Shown in pieces: positions 44,476-54,272 of a DNA stretch of 64,000 nt. Position 1 is the stretch's first letter; each line of letters opens with the position of its first letter. The notes under the pieces were generated by a model that worked only from the letters and a program-made list of their open reading frames with translations, made no database searches and was not told where the DNA came from. The position numbers and the translations under genes were made by a program. The stretch covers positions 9,672,001 to 9,736,000 of the forward strand of contig NZ_CP050975.2 in the NCBI RefSeq assembly GCF_012273515.2, read 5' to 3'. The stretch comes from Streptomyces sp. RPA4-2 (GTDB lineage Bacteria; Actinomycetota; Actinomycetes; Streptomycetales; Streptomycetaceae).

Positions 44476-44967
44476 ATGACGAGCCTGACACGCGGACTGA
44501 TGTACGGCGCCGCAGCGGGCGCCGCGGGCACCACGGCGCTCGACACCGTGAGCTACTGCGACATGGCGCTGCGCGGGCGTCCCGCCAGTTCCACACCGGA
44601 AGTGACCGTGCGCAGGCTCGCGCAGAAGCTGCACGTCCCGATCCCGGGCGAAGGTGAGAAGCAGGACGCCCGGGTGGCCGGCCTCGGCCCTCTGACCGGC
44701 TACGCCGCGGGTCTCGGCATGGGAGTGCTCCTCGGTGTCGCGCGCGCCGCCGGGTGGCGTCCGGCCCCTGCGACCCACTATGCGGTGGCCGCCGCCGGAG
44801 CCCTCGTCGGCACCAACGGTCCGATGACGGTTCTGCGGGTCACCGACCCGCGTACCTGGTCGGCCGTCGACTGGGTCTCCGACATCGTCCCGCACCTCGC
44901 CTACGCCGTGGTGACCGTGGCGGTCCTGGAGCGGATGATGCCCACGGCCGGCCGTCAGGGCGGCTGA
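44476..44967 (+). CDS. conserved hypothetical membrane-associated protein
   Basis: The start at 44476 (MTSLTRGLMYGAAAGAAGT) follows AAAGG and gives 163 residues; an in-frame start at 44416 adds 20 residues. There are three moderately hydrophobic glycine/alanine-rich segments (GLMYGAAAGAAGTTALDTVSY, GYAAGLGMGVLLGVARAAG, YAVAAAGALVG) and a C-terminal one (HLAYAVVTVAVLERMM), suggesting a small membrane protein. Similar proteins are widespread in Streptomyces with no known role. Confidence 0.75.
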   Translation: MTSLTRGLMYGAAAGAAGTTALDTVSYCDMALRGRPASSTPEVTVRRLAQKLHVPIPGEGEKQDARVAGLGPLTGYAAGLGMGVLLGVARAAGWRPAPATHYAVAAAGALVGTNGPMTVLRVTDPRTWSAVDWVSDIVPHLAYAVVTVAVLERMMPTAGRQGG

Positions 44968-45114
44968 GAAGGCGACGGCGCCGCACCACGGCCACGGCAC
45001 CTGGGGCGGATCCCACGCAAGCAAGAACCACCGAGCCGGGGCCACAGCACAAGGTTCACCGCAGCGGAGGCGCCGCCCCGATGGCCTTCGCGTCAGTGGG
45101 GCGGCGGGGCGGCC

Positions 45115-47463
45115 TCAGTCCGTCCGACTCGGCGAGATCGTCACCTTGAGGCTCTTCATCAGCGGCTGGTCGCTCTGGACGCTGTAGTCGCTCGCCCCGA
45201 TGAGGGCGTTCATCTCCGGCATGTAGCCGGCCGCGCAACTCCGGGGCACGTCGTAGGGCAGCGCGTGGTACTGGCGGAGCGTGCGCCGGGTGCCGTCCTT
45301 GGCCGTGGCGGTGATGTCGACGAGGCTTCCGTCCTTGATGCGCCGGGCGCGCATGTCGGCCCGGTTCATGAAGACCAGCGTGCGCAGGTTCTTGATGCCC
45401 CGGTAGCGGTCGTCGTCGGAGTAGATGGTGGTGTTCCACTGGTCGTGGGAGCGCATGGTCTGCAGGATCAGGGTGCCGTCCTGGGGGACGACGTCGGGCA
45501 GCGGGGCCGCCGAGAACTCGGCGCGTCCGCTGGGGGTGAGGAAGACGAGTTCGCGGGCGGGCTGGCGGATGCGGAAGCCCAGGGGGAGCCGCACTCGGCG
45601 GTTGAAGTCCTCGAAGCCGTCCAGCACTTGGGCCATGGTGTCGCGGATGCGGTCGTAATCCTCGATGTAGTGCTCCCACGGTGTGCCGCTGTCGGGGAGG
45701 GTGGCACGGGCCATGCCGGCGATGATGGCGGGTTCGGACAGCAGGTCGCGTGAGGCGGGCCGCTTCATCCCGACCGAGAGGTGCACCATGCTCATCGAGT
45801 CCTCGACGGAGGTTGCCTGCATGCCATGACGCTGGTGGTCCTTCTCGGTGCGGCCCAGACACGGCAGGATGAGGGCCTTCTTCCCGTGGACGAGGTGGCT
45901 GCGGTTGAGTTTGGTGCTGACGTGCACGGTGAGGGCGCAGCGGGCGAGGCCCTCGGCGGTGTAGGGGGTGTCAGGGGCGGCCAGCGCGAAGTTGCCTCCC
46001 ATCCCGACGAACACCTTCACCTTCCCCGTGTGCATCCCCGCGACCGTGGCGACCGTGTCCAGGCCGTGCGGACGCGGCGCGTCGATCCCGCAGACGTCGT
46101 CGAGGCGTTGGAGGAACGCTTCGGCGGGCCGGTGGTCGATCCCGCAGGTCCGGTTGCCCTGGACGTTGCTGTGGCCGCGCACCGGGGAGGGTCCGGCACC
46201 CTCGCGGCCCAGATTGCCCCTCAGCAGCAGCACGTTGACGATCTCGCGGATGGTGTCGACGCCGTGTTCGTGCTGGGAGACGCCCAGGCACCAGCTGATC
46301 AGGGTGCGGTCGGAACGGGAGTAGACGTCCGCCGCCTTCAGGATCTCGGCGCGGGACAGTCCGGACTGGCGCTCCAGTTCCTTCCACGGCGTGGCCTCGC
46401 AGACCGCCCGGTACGCGTCGAAGCCATGGGTGTGGCGGTCGATGAACTCACGGTCCAGGGCCTTGGGATCGTGCTCGGACTCCTCGAGGACCGCCTTGGC
46501 GATGCCTCGCATCAGAGCCATGTCGCCGCCCGCGCGGACCTGAAGGTTGAGCGTGCTCGTCCGCGTCGACTTGAACAGGGCCATGTCCGTGATGTCGTGC
46601 GGCACGATGGTGCGGGTGGCGGCCGCTTCCACCAGCGGGTTGATGTGAACGATCTGCGCGCCGCGTCGGTAGGCCTCGGCCAGCGCGGTCAGCATGCGAG
46701 GGGCGTTGGAGGCGGCGTTGACGCCCATGATGAACAGAGCGTCCGCGGTCTCCCAGTCCTTGAGGTCGGCGGTCCCCTTGCCGGTGCCGAGGGCGGCCTG
46801 CAGAGCGCGGCCGGAGGCTTCGTGGCACATGTTCGAGCAGTCGGGGAGGTTGTTGGTGCCGAATTCGCGTGCCATGAGCTGGTACAGGAAGGTGGCCTCG
46901 TTGCCCAGCCGGCCGGAGGTGTAGAAGGCCGCCTGGTTCGGGCTGTCCAGGGCTCGCAGTTCGCGGCCGATCAGCTCGAAGGCCTCCTGCCAGTCGATGG
47001 GGACGTAACGGTCGACGTCGGCGTCGTAGACGAGGGGCTCGGTGAGGCGGCCCTGGTCCTCCAGCGCGAAGTCCGTCCAGGTGGAGAGCTCCGAGACCGT
47101 GTGGGCAGCGAAGAAGTCCGCGCCGACCCGCTTCGGGGTCATCTCCCAGGTGACGTGCTTGATGCCGTTCTCGCAGATGTCGAGCTTGAGCCCCTTGGTG
47201 TCGTCCGGCCAGGCACACCCCGGACAGTCGAAACCGGTGTTCTCGTGGTTCATCCTGAAGATCGCGCGGGGCCCGTCGACCAGGGCTCTTTCCTTCACGA
47301 GGACGTGGGTGACGCTCTTGGCGGCGCCCCATCCGGCCGCGGGGTGGTGGTAGTGCACCTGCGACGGCTTCTTGTCCGTGCTCGGGCCCATGCCGCCGTC
47401 GGGCGTCCGGGGCGGTTCCTCGTGTTCGGCAGGCGCCGACTCGTTCACATCCGAGGCAGTCAT
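45115..47463 (-). CDS. FdhF/YdeP family molybdopterin oxidoreductase
   Basis: The ATG at 47463 lies eight bases after AGGG and gives 782 residues, close to the roughly 760 usual for YdeP-type proteins; an ATG six bases earlier is possible. Features are GFDCPGCAWPDD near the N-terminus, the molybdopterin-binding ADALFIMGVNAASNAPRM and VFVGMGGNFALAAPDTPYT, and the C-terminal dinucleotide-binding barrel TLILQTMRSHDQWNTTIYSDDDRYRG. The family resembles formate dehydrogenase alpha subunits but lacks their selenocysteine/cysteine context; in E. coli YdeP is linked to acid resistance. Its natural substrate is unknown. No partner subunit genes lie nearby. Confidence 0.92.
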   Translation of the reverse strand: MTASDVNESAPAEHEEPPRTPDGGMGPSTDKKPSQVHYHHPAAGWGAAKSVTHVLVKERALVDGPRAIFRMNHENTGFDCPGCAWPDDTKGLKLDICENGIKHVTWEMTPKRVGADFFAAHTVSELSTWTDFALEDQGRLTEPLVYDADVDRYVPIDWQEAFELIGRELRALDSPNQAAFYTSGRLGNEATFLYQLMAREFGTNNLPDCSNMCHEASGRALQAALGTGKGTADLKDWETADALFIMGVNAASNAPRMLTALAEAYRRGAQIVHINPLVEAAATRTIVPHDITDMALFKSTRTSTLNLQVRAGGDMALMRGIAKAVLEESEHDPKALDREFIDRHTHGFDAYRAVCEATPWKELERQSGLSRAEILKAADVYSRSDRTLISWCLGVSQHEHGVDTIREIVNVLLLRGNLGREGAGPSPVRGHSNVQGNRTCGIDHRPAEAFLQRLDDVCGIDAPRPHGLDTVATVAGMHTGKVKVFVGMGGNFALAAPDTPYTAEGLARCALTVHVSTKLNRSHLVHGKKALILPCLGRTEKDHQRHGMQATSVEDSMSMVHLSVGMKRPASRDLLSEPAIIAGMARATLPDSGTPWEHYIEDYDRIRDTMAQVLDGFEDFNRRVRLPLGFRIRQPARELVFLTPSGRAEFSAAPLPDVVPQDGTLILQTMRSHDQWNTTIYSDDDRYRGIKNLRTLVFMNRADMRARRIKDGSLVDITATAKDGTRRTLRQYHALPYDVPRSCAAGYMPEMNALIGASDYSVQSDQPLMKSLKVTISPSRTD

Positions 47464-47636
47464 ATCCATCACCCTGCAATAGGTGGAAAGGGCGGGCTGA
47501 GCGGGCTCCGATATTTCAAGGCTCCGACATGTCATGCTATGGGTGAATATCCTGATTGTCCTGCGTGACCGGACGTGACGATCCTCCATGACCGCTGCGT
47601 CGCAGGCGGCCGAGCGCGCGGCCGAAGATCACCGGA

Positions 47637-48347
47637 TCACGCGTCGGAAAGCGGGCTGTCGTCGGGCGCCGGCCGTCGCCGTACCACGGTCACCAACAGC
47701 GCGGCCGTCACCAGACCGGCGGGAATCGCCGGCGCGAGGAGATGGGCCCAGCGCACCGCCGCCCCACCCACCGCGGCACCGACCGGCAACAGCAGGATGA
47801 CCAGCGCGTTGTGCCCCTGCAGCTTTCTCTCGACCGTTGCCTGAGCCACGAGTCCGGTCAGAGCGCCGGTGATGTAGGCGGTCGTCACACTGCTGCCGGC
47901 CACCACTCGGACGCTGCCGCTCTGGCAGCCCATCGACACGGCGCCCACGGCGAGCAGGACCCCACGGGCGGTCGTGCCCGGCGCACCGCCCAGAAACAGC
48001 CAGGAGGCGAACACCGCCCACAACAGCACACTCTCCGCAAGCAGGGCTCCGGCCACCCCGGTGAGCGGTACGCGGCCCGTGGCGGCCGTGATCCAGCTCC
48101 CGGCGGCAGCCCCCACCAGGTACGCCGCGATGGCGAGCGCCGCGAGGTTGGCCAGCGAGAGGTGCCCGTTGCCCAGTGCCAGCCCCAGCAGCGCGGAATT
48201 GGCCGTCATGACGCTCGTGAACACCCCGCCCAGCGCGAGAAAGCTGATGGCGTTGACGGCGCCGCTCGCCAGCGTCAACAGGAACTGAGCCGTCCGCGCG
48301 TGTCCCGGCCACCTCTGCCCGGCGGTCGCGCTCGGTCTCAACGCCAT
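47637..48347 (-). CDS. DUF1275 (YoaK family) membrane protein
   Basis: The protein from ATG 48347 has about 236 residues and six hydrophobic segments. Characteristic DUF1275 text includes ASGAVNAISFLALGGVFTSVMTANSALLGLALG and ARGVLLAVGAVSMGCQSGSVRVVAGSSVTTAYITGAL. It is an inner-membrane protein of unknown function. The start is uncertain because no clear ribosome site precedes this ATG and the frame is open for another 62 codons upstream, though that part is low-complexity and lacks hydrophobic segments. Confidence 0.85.
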   Translation of the reverse strand: MALRPSATAGQRWPGHARTAQFLLTLASGAVNAISFLALGGVFTSVMTANSALLGLALGNGHLSLANLAALAIAAYLVGAAAGSWITAATGRVPLTGVAGALLAESVLLWAVFASWLFLGGAPGTTARGVLLAVGAVSMGCQSGSVRVVAGSSVTTAYITGALTGLVAQATVERKLQGHNALVILLLPVGAAVGGAAVRWAHLLAPAIPAGLVTAALLVTVVRRRPAPDDSPLSDA

Positions 48348-48793
48348 GACGGTGAGAGGCGGAGCCGTGACAGGGGCGGACGGAGCCGAGGCGGAGACGG
48401 GCGGAGCAGCCCTGCACAGTCCAATTCCACGCCCCTCACACCCCCGTCGGATGGTGCCGCGCCACAGCCTCGATGCGATCAATCTAGAGGGAGGCGGTGC
48501 CGTACGCATGTGCCGACGACCCAGGTGGGGCAACCGCCCGGCAGGCGGCGGAGCCCCGCGCCGGCCGGGAATCCGCCGAAGCGTGGATCAGGGCCTTCGG
48601 AGTCGGCCTGTCCCCGGCGCCTGGTGACTGAGTTGCCGGTGTCGCCCCCCGGCGGCATGGTGGAAGGTAATCATCCTGCGGCCCTCAAGGAGTCGCGTGG
48701 GCAAGGGAATGGAGGGGCCGGCCCTCTTCCCGGCCACGCGGTCGAAGCCGTTCGCAACGGACTGTCTGCCCTGGGGAGCTGGAGGAGGCGGGC
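48348..48793. other. non-coding interval between divergent genes
   Basis: I see no convincing gene in these roughly 446 bases between the DUF1275 gene and the sensor protein gene. Promoters for both should lie here. GGAGG immediately precedes the downstream start. Confidence 0.4.
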
Positions 48794-51028
48794 ATGCAGG
48801 CGCACGAGACGTGGTTCACGCTCACCGAGGACGGCGGCGTCACCGACTGGACCCGGACGGCCGCCGAGGCGACGGGAATGGCGGCACCCGACGCCGAAGG
48901 CATCCCCGTCGGACAGCTCCTCGGCCGGCTGCTCGGACCCGACTCGGACTGCGCCTTCAACCTCGAGGTGGGACGCGACACCGACGACGGCGACATCCAC
49001 GTGTGGGCCGTCCGGCACAGGGCCGAGGACACGATCGGGTCCGTCTTCGAGCAGTCCGTCGCGGGACTCGAGATATACGACCTGAACCTCTGCGTGCTGA
49101 GATCCAACCCCGCCGCCCTGGCGATGCGTGGACTGCCCGTCGATCAGGTCCTCCATCGGCCGGTGGCGGACCTCGGCCCCGGCCTCCCCCTGGCCCCGCT
49201 CCTCGACCAGGTCGTCACCGGCTGTCTGCCCGCGGCCAGCCAGGAGATCCGAGGACATGACCGCGAGGGCGGCTCGCACACCTACCACGTGACCGCCTAC
49301 CTTCTCCACGGCGTCTGCCACGACCCGGTCGGCATCGCCACCGTCATCCACGACATCACCGAACGAGCCCGGACGCAGGCGGCGGCGGAGCTCCTCGCCA
49401 TGGCCCGCGGGAAGATCGGGACCACCCTCGACCCCATCCGTACCGCCCAGGAACTCGCCGCGGTCGCCGTCAGGGACTTCTCGGACGTCGCCTCCGTCGA
49501 CCTGCTCGACTCCGTGCTGCACGGAGACGAACCTCCCGAGCCACCCGTCGACGCCGATGTCCCCCTGCGCCGGGCGGCGTTCGAAGGCCTGGCCCAGATG
49601 AGGAGCGTCTACGCGGTCGGTGAGCCGAGCCGATTCGTGTTCCCCACTCCCTACACACAGGTGCTCGCCGATCTCGCGCCGCGCCTGGTCGACCCGCACG
49701 CCACGCCGTCCGACTGGCTGATGCACGACGGTGCGCGGGCCGGCGCGCTGCAACGCGCGGGGATCCACTCACTGATCATCACCCCGCTGGCCGTGCACGG
49801 CCGGGTCCTGGGACTCGCCTGTTTCTACCGTGGCCCCCGGCATCCGGAACCCTTCACGACCGACGACGTCCCGCTGGCCGCGGAGTTGGGCAACAACGCG
49901 GCCATCCACATAGAGAACGGCCGCCGCTACATCCGTGAGCACACCGTCGCCATCAGCCTTCAGCGCAGCCTGCTGCCCAAGGTGCTGCCGACGGTCTCCG
50001 CGGTCACCACGTGCTACGTGCACCTTCCGGGAACCGGCCAGGCCCTCTGGTTCGACGTCATCGAACTGTCCAGCGCCCGTATCGGTCTCGTCATCGGCCG
50101 GATTCCCGATCAGGGGCTGGCCGCGGCGGCCACCGTGGGGAGATTCCGTACGGCTGTGTCGACACTCGCCGCGCTGGACCTGCCTCCCGACGAACTGCTG
50201 GCCCACCTGGACGACGCCGCCCAGCGCGTCGCCCGCGAAGGGCCCGCACCCGAGTCCGGCGGGGCGTCTCACGCGTGCTGCCAGTACGCCGTCTACGACC
50301 CCGTGGACGGCCACCTCACCATGGCCAGCGCCGGCTGGCCACCACCGTTGATCACCCCGGCGGACGGGGTGACCCCGGACAGCCTCGAGCGGATCGTCGG
50401 ACCGCCCCTGGGAAACCACGCCAGCTACGAGAGCGTCCACATCCCTCTCGCGCCGGAGAGTCAGCTCACGTTCTACTCCCCGTCGCTGCTGGGCACCGGT
50501 CCCCAGGCCGACCAGCGGCTCTCCCTGCTGCGTGAGATCAGCGCCCGTCAGACCACCGACCCCAAGGCCACCTGCGACGCCATCGTGTACAGCCTGCTGC
50601 GCGAACCGCCGCCGGACGGGGTCGCCCTGCTCGCGGTCCGCACCCACCGCCTCGCCCACGACCAGGTCGCCTCGTGGCGGTTTCCCCCGGAGGCGTCGGC
50701 CGTCGCCGACTGCCGGCACCGGGTGCGCGGGCAACTGGAGCGCTGGGGACTGGACTCGCTCGCGTTCACGACGGAGATGGTCGTCAGTGAACTCGTCACC
50801 AATGTCATCCGCCACGCCACCGGCACGGCCACGGTGCGGCTGATCCGGGACCAGTCGCTCACCCTGGAAGTCTCCGACGGGGCCACGACCGTCCCCCATC
50901 TCCGGCACGCCCGCATCCAGGACGAGGACGGCCGTGGTCTGCTCATCGTCGCCGCCCTCACCGACCGTTGGGGCACCCGCTACACCGAGGACGGCAAGAC
51001 GGTGTGGACCGAGGAGCCCCTGCCCTGA
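48794..51028 (+). CDS. PAS-GAF-SpoIIE-like-HATPase regulatory protein with a degenerate phosphatase site
   Basis: The 744-residue protein has a PAS region (about 80-200, VFEQSVAGLEIYDLNLCVLRSNPAAL), a GAF domain (about 215-375), a SpoIIE/PP2C-like domain (about 385-600) and an anti-sigma-factor-type ATPase (about 620-740, with VSELVTNVIRHATG and DGRGLLIVAALTDRWG). This layout is common in Streptomyces partner-switching regulation of sigma factors. The PP2C domain departs from consensus: GGDWYDV is QALWFDV near residue 416 and GDVxGHG is GRIPDQG near 435, removing metal-ligand Asp residues. The phosphatase is therefore probably inactive while the kinase module looks intact. GGAGG precedes the start. 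Confidence 0.9.
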   Translation: MQAHETWFTLTEDGGVTDWTRTAAEATGMAAPDAEGIPVGQLLGRLLGPDSDCAFNLEVGRDTDDGDIHVWAVRHRAEDTIGSVFEQSVAGLEIYDLNLCVLRSNPAALAMRGLPVDQVLHRPVADLGPGLPLAPLLDQVVTGCLPAASQEIRGHDREGGSHTYHVTAYLLHGVCHDPVGIATVIHDITERARTQAAAELLAMARGKIGTTLDPIRTAQELAAVAVRDFSDVASVDLLDSVLHGDEPPEPPVDADVPLRRAAFEGLAQMRSVYAVGEPSRFVFPTPYTQVLADLAPRLVDPHATPSDWLMHDGARAGALQRAGIHSLIITPLAVHGRVLGLACFYRGPRHPEPFTTDDVPLAAELGNNAAIHIENGRRYIREHTVAISLQRSLLPKVLPTVSAVTTCYVHLPGTGQALWFDVIELSSARIGLVIGRIPDQGLAAAATVGRFRTAVSTLAALDLPPDELLAHLDDAAQRVAREGPAPESGGASHACCQYAVYDPVDGHLTMASAGWPPPLITPADGVTPDSLERIVGPPLGNHASYESVHIPLAPESQLTFYSPSLLGTGPQADQRLSLLREISARQTTDPKATCDAIVYSLLREPPPDGVALLAVRTHRLAHDQVASWRFPPEASAVADCRHRVRGQLERWGLDSLAFTTEMVVSELVTNVIRHATGTATVRLIRDQSLTLEVSDGATTVPHLRHARIQDEDGRGLLIVAALTDRWGTRYTEDGKTVWTEEPLP

Positions 51029-51116
51029 GGACCGCGCCGCGCTGCGGCCACGCGGCGGGCAGTACATAGCCCGTCCGGGTGGCGCCCCGCGCCGCGCCGC
51101 ACCCGGGACGGCCCTG

Positions 51117-52565
51117 ATGAGCCGTCACCACGCGAGCATGGACCGGGTGTTGCATCCAGTGAGCAAGGCCCTGGCGGCCGCAGGAGACCCATCGCAGCTG
51201 CTCCCCGCCCGGGAGCAGATGGCGTTCACTCTTGGCTTCCACATCATCCTGGTCCCTTTCGGTGTCGCCCTGACCGCGCTCATGCTCATCGCCCACTACC
51301 GAGGCCTGCGCCACGACGACAGCGACGCCCTGCGGCTGGCCAGGCGCTGGTCGAAGGTGGCCGCGGTGCTCGTCGCGGTGGGGGCGATCACCGGCACGGT
51401 CCTCTCGTTCGAACTCGGCATCCTGTGGCCCGGCCTGATGGGCGACTACGGAGCCGCCTTCGGGATGCCGTTCGCGGTGGAGGGCCTCTTCTTCTTCCTC
51501 GAAGCCATCTTCGTCTCGATCTACCTCTACGGCTGGAACCGGCTTCCGCCCTGGGCCCACTTCTGGACGGGAGTCCCGGTCGTCCTGGCGAGCCTCGGCG
51601 GTGCGGCGGCCGTCATCGCGGCCAACAGCTGGATGAACCAGCCCGGCGGGATCACGCTGCGCGACGGACACGTCACCGCCGTCCGGCCACTGCGCGTCTT
51701 CTTCAACGGAGCGTTCTGGTACGAGACCGTGCACATGCTCCTCGCCGCCTACATCGTGGCTGGTTTCACGGTCGCCGGCGTGTACGCAGCCGGCATGCTC
51801 AAGGGACGCCGGGACCGCCACCACCGTCTCGGATTCCTCATCGGCTTCCTCGTCGCGGCGGCGGCCATCCCGGTGCAGATCTTCGTCGGCGACACGGTGG
51901 CACGCGAGGTGTTCAAGGAAGAGCCCGCCAAATTCGCGGCGATCGAGCTCCTGCCCGCGACCGGCGACCACGTGCCGGAGAACCTCGGCGGGTTCCTCGT
52001 CGACGGCAAGGTCAGGTACGGCCTTCCCGTCCCGGACATGGCGTCGATCCTCGCCGGCTTCACCCCCTCGACCGAGATCAGGGGCCTGGAGGCCATCCCG
52101 CCCGAGGTACGGCCCACCGACCGCAGCGTCACCATCGTGCACCTGGCCTTCGACGTGATGGTCGGCACCACCTTCCTCATGCTCGGTCTCGTCCTCTGGT
52201 TCGCCTGGCTGTGGTGGCGGGGACGGACGATGCCCACCAACCGCTGGTTCCTGCGAGGCGCAGCTCTCAGCGGCCTCGTCGCCGTCGTCTGCCTGGAGAG
52301 CGGCTGGGTCGTCACCGAGGTGGGCCGTCAGCCCTGGACCGTGGTCGGGCTGCTGCTGACGAGGCAGGCCGTGACGACGCAGGGCAATCTGTGGCCGCTG
52401 TTCGGGGCGACCGTCGTGCTGTACGCGGCGGTCGGCACCGGTGCCGTCCTGGTCCTGCGCGCCATGGCCCGGCGCTGGCGGACCGCGGGCGACGAGACCG
52501 TCTACGTCCCCTACGGACCCGAGCAGCCCTACGCCACGTCCGGCACGGCGGGAGAAGAGCGATGA
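51117..52565 (+). CDS. cydA: cytochrome bd ubiquinol oxidase subunit I
   Basis: This 482-residue integral membrane protein carries the heme ligands and quinol site of a bd-type terminal oxidase. The His ligand of the high-spin heme is in MAFTLGFHIILVPFG (His42). The heme b558 His is in ETVHMLLAAY, and the invariant GRQPW motif is in TEVGRQPWTVVG. The periplasmic Q-loop is short, which places it in the cyanide-insensitive-oxidase-like CydA group. A start at 51138 (MDRVLHPV) is an alternative. The stop overlaps the cydB start by ATGA. No cydDC assembly genes follow. Confidence 0.94.
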   Translation: MSRHHASMDRVLHPVSKALAAAGDPSQLLPAREQMAFTLGFHIILVPFGVALTALMLIAHYRGLRHDDSDALRLARRWSKVAAVLVAVGAITGTVLSFELGILWPGLMGDYGAAFGMPFAVEGLFFFLEAIFVSIYLYGWNRLPPWAHFWTGVPVVLASLGGAAAVIAANSWMNQPGGITLRDGHVTAVRPLRVFFNGAFWYETVHMLLAAYIVAGFTVAGVYAAGMLKGRRDRHHRLGFLIGFLVAAAAIPVQIFVGDTVAREVFKEEPAKFAAIELLPATGDHVPENLGGFLVDGKVRYGLPVPDMASILAGFTPSTEIRGLEAIPPEVRPTDRSVTIVHLAFDVMVGTTFLMLGLVLWFAWLWWRGRTMPTNRWFLRGAALSGLVAVVCLESGWVVTEVGRQPWTVVGLLLTRQAVTTQGNLWPLFGATVVLYAAVGTGAVLVLRAMARRWRTAGDETVYVPYGPEQPYATSGTAGEER

Positions 52566-53566
52566 ACCTCAGTGACGTGGTCGCCCTGGTCATGTTCGTC
52601 GGTGTCGTCGCCTACGCGCTGTTCGGTGGTGCGGACTTCGGCGCCGGCTTCTGGGACCTGACGGCCGGGGGAGCCGAACGCGGCAAGAACGCCCGCCATC
52701 TGGTCGACCTGTCGATCGGCCCGGTCTGGGAGGCCAACCACACCTGGCTCATCTACTGCCTCGTCATGCTGTGGAGCGGCTTCCCCGCCGCGTTCGTCGC
52801 GATCACCACCACCCTGTATCTGCCCCTGATGTTCGCCGCCCTGGGAATCGTCCTGCGCGGCGCTGGCTTCGCCTTCCGCAAGGTCTCCGTGCGGACGCCC
52901 CAACAGCGCCTCAACGGCACCCTGTTCGCGGCCTCCTCCGTACTGACCCCCTACTGTTTCGGCAGCATCGCGGGCGGCATCGCCTCGGGCCGTGTGCCCT
53001 CCGGCGGCAACGGCGACGCCGTCACCAGCTGGCTCAACCCCACCTCCGTCCTCGGCGGCATCCTGGCCGTCGTCAGCTGCGCCTACCTCGCCGCCTTCTA
53101 CCTGGCCACGGCGGCCCACCGGCTCCACGACGCCGACCTCGAGCGGTACTTCCGCGGCCGCGCCCTGCTGGCCGGAGCCGTGGCGGGGGTTGTCAGCATC
53201 GCCGGGATCTTCGTGCTCAGAACCGACGCACCCCGGCTGTTCCATCAGCTCAGTCACCGGGGGCTGCCGCTCATGGTGCTCGCGACGCTCTGCGGCATCG
53301 TCGGCATGGCGGGGGCGCATCTGGGCCGACGCACCGGCCGGCGCGAGATCGCCGCGCTCGCCATCGCCGCCGTGGTCGTCGGCTGGGGAGTGGCCCAGTA
53401 CCCCTTCCTGCTCGGCACGCATCTGCGCATCCACGAAGCCGCGGCTCCGGACACCACGCTGGCCGTTCTTCTCGGCGTCGCCTGCGTCGCCGCCCTGATC
53501 ATCCTGCCGTCCCTGATCCTGCTCTTCCGCCTCTCCGGCCAGGGCCGACTGCGCGCCCACATCTGA
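52562..53566 (+). CDS. cydB: cytochrome bd ubiquinol oxidase subunit II
   Basis: This 334-residue membrane protein has the conserved CydB N-terminus (ALFGGADFGAGFWDLTAGG), VWEANHTWLIYCLVMLWSGFP and about eight hydrophobic helices. It is translationally coupled to cydA and forms the heterodimeric quinol oxidase with it in the cytoplasmic membrane. The gene ends at 53566, convergent with the following DUF1348 gene. Confidence 0.94.
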   Translation: MNLSDVVALVMFVGVVAYALFGGADFGAGFWDLTAGGAERGKNARHLVDLSIGPVWEANHTWLIYCLVMLWSGFPAAFVAITTTLYLPLMFAALGIVLRGAGFAFRKVSVRTPQQRLNGTLFAASSVLTPYCFGSIAGGIASGRVPSGGNGDAVTSWLNPTSVLGGILAVVSCAYLAAFYLATAAHRLHDADLERYFRGRALLAGAVAGVVSIAGIFVLRTDAPRLFHQLSHRGLPLMVLATLCGIVGMAGAHLGRRTGRREIAALAIAAVVVGWGVAQYPFLLGTHLRIHEAAAPDTTLAVLLGVACVAALIILPSLILLFRLSGQGRLRAHI

Positions 53567-53611
53567 CCGCTCCCGCCGCGCCACTTCTTCCCAGGTCACG
53601 TCTTCCCGGGT

Positions 53612-54082
53612 TCAGAAGCCGAAGTCGCTGAGGCTGGGGTAATCGGGCGGGCGCGGCCCCGAACGGTCCCAGTCGAAGGCGCGTTCAGAGGCCGTGATCG
53701 GCACGTCATTGATGCTCGCGTGGCGCACGCTCATGAGTCCGTCGTCGCTGAACTCCCAGTTCTCGTTGCCGTAGGCGCGGAACCAGTCTCCGGTGGCCGT
53801 GTGGTACTCGTAGGCGAAGCGGACGGCGATCCGGTTGCCGCCGAACGCCCACAACTCCTTGATCAGCCGGTATTCGCGTTCGTTCTCCCACTTCCGGGTG
53901 AGGAAGTCGACGATCTCCCCGCGGCCGTTGATGAATAGCGAACGATTACGCCAGCGGCTGTCCTCGGTGTAGGCCAGCGAGACCTTCTCGGGGTCGCGGG
54001 TGTTCCAGGCGTCCTCGCCCGCCCTGACCTTCTGCACGGCACTCTCGGCATCGAACGGCGGATAGGGCGGCTTCCCGGCCAT
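53612..54082 (-). CDS. DUF1348 / SnoaL-like NTF2-fold protein
   Basis: This 156-residue protein starts with ATG at 54082 after GGAGGAG. It contains [78 protein letters not shown] strands and the C-terminal [11 protein letters not shown] characteristic of DUF1348. It is an NTF2-like protein of unknown activity. It is divergent from the MerR regulator at 54273. Confidence 0.9.
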   Translation of the reverse strand: MAGKPPYPPFDAESAVQKVRAGEDAWNTRDPEKVSLAYTEDSRWRNRSLFINGRGEIVDFLTRKWENEREYRLIKELWAFGGNRIAVRFAYEYHTATGDWFRAYGNENWEFSDDGLMSVRHASINDVPITASERAFDWDRSGPRPPDYPSLSDFGF

Positions 54083-54210
54083 CGTCAGCTCCTCCGACTC
54101 GCACTCGGTACGGATTGTGGGTGGGGGTGCGGTAGGCCCAGTGTCCCCATGCGCGACGTCCCGCGCATCCGGGCGTCCTGTGGTTGCCCGGAAGCCGGGG
54201 TCCAGGACAT

Positions 54211-54231
54211 TTGACTTGAAGCGCTTGAAGT
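54211..54231. promoter_or_regulatory. probable MerR-type control site
   Basis: TTGACT at 54211-54216 could serve as a -35 box and overlaps two direct copies of CTTGAAG separated by CG (54215-54230) with a central AAGCGCTT palindrome. It lies 40 bases upstream of the MerR gene in the divergent interval with the DUF1348 gene. Confidence 0.45.
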
Positions 54232-54272
54232 GTCGGAGGCTCCTTCATGACGGACACGACGGAGGACGAACG

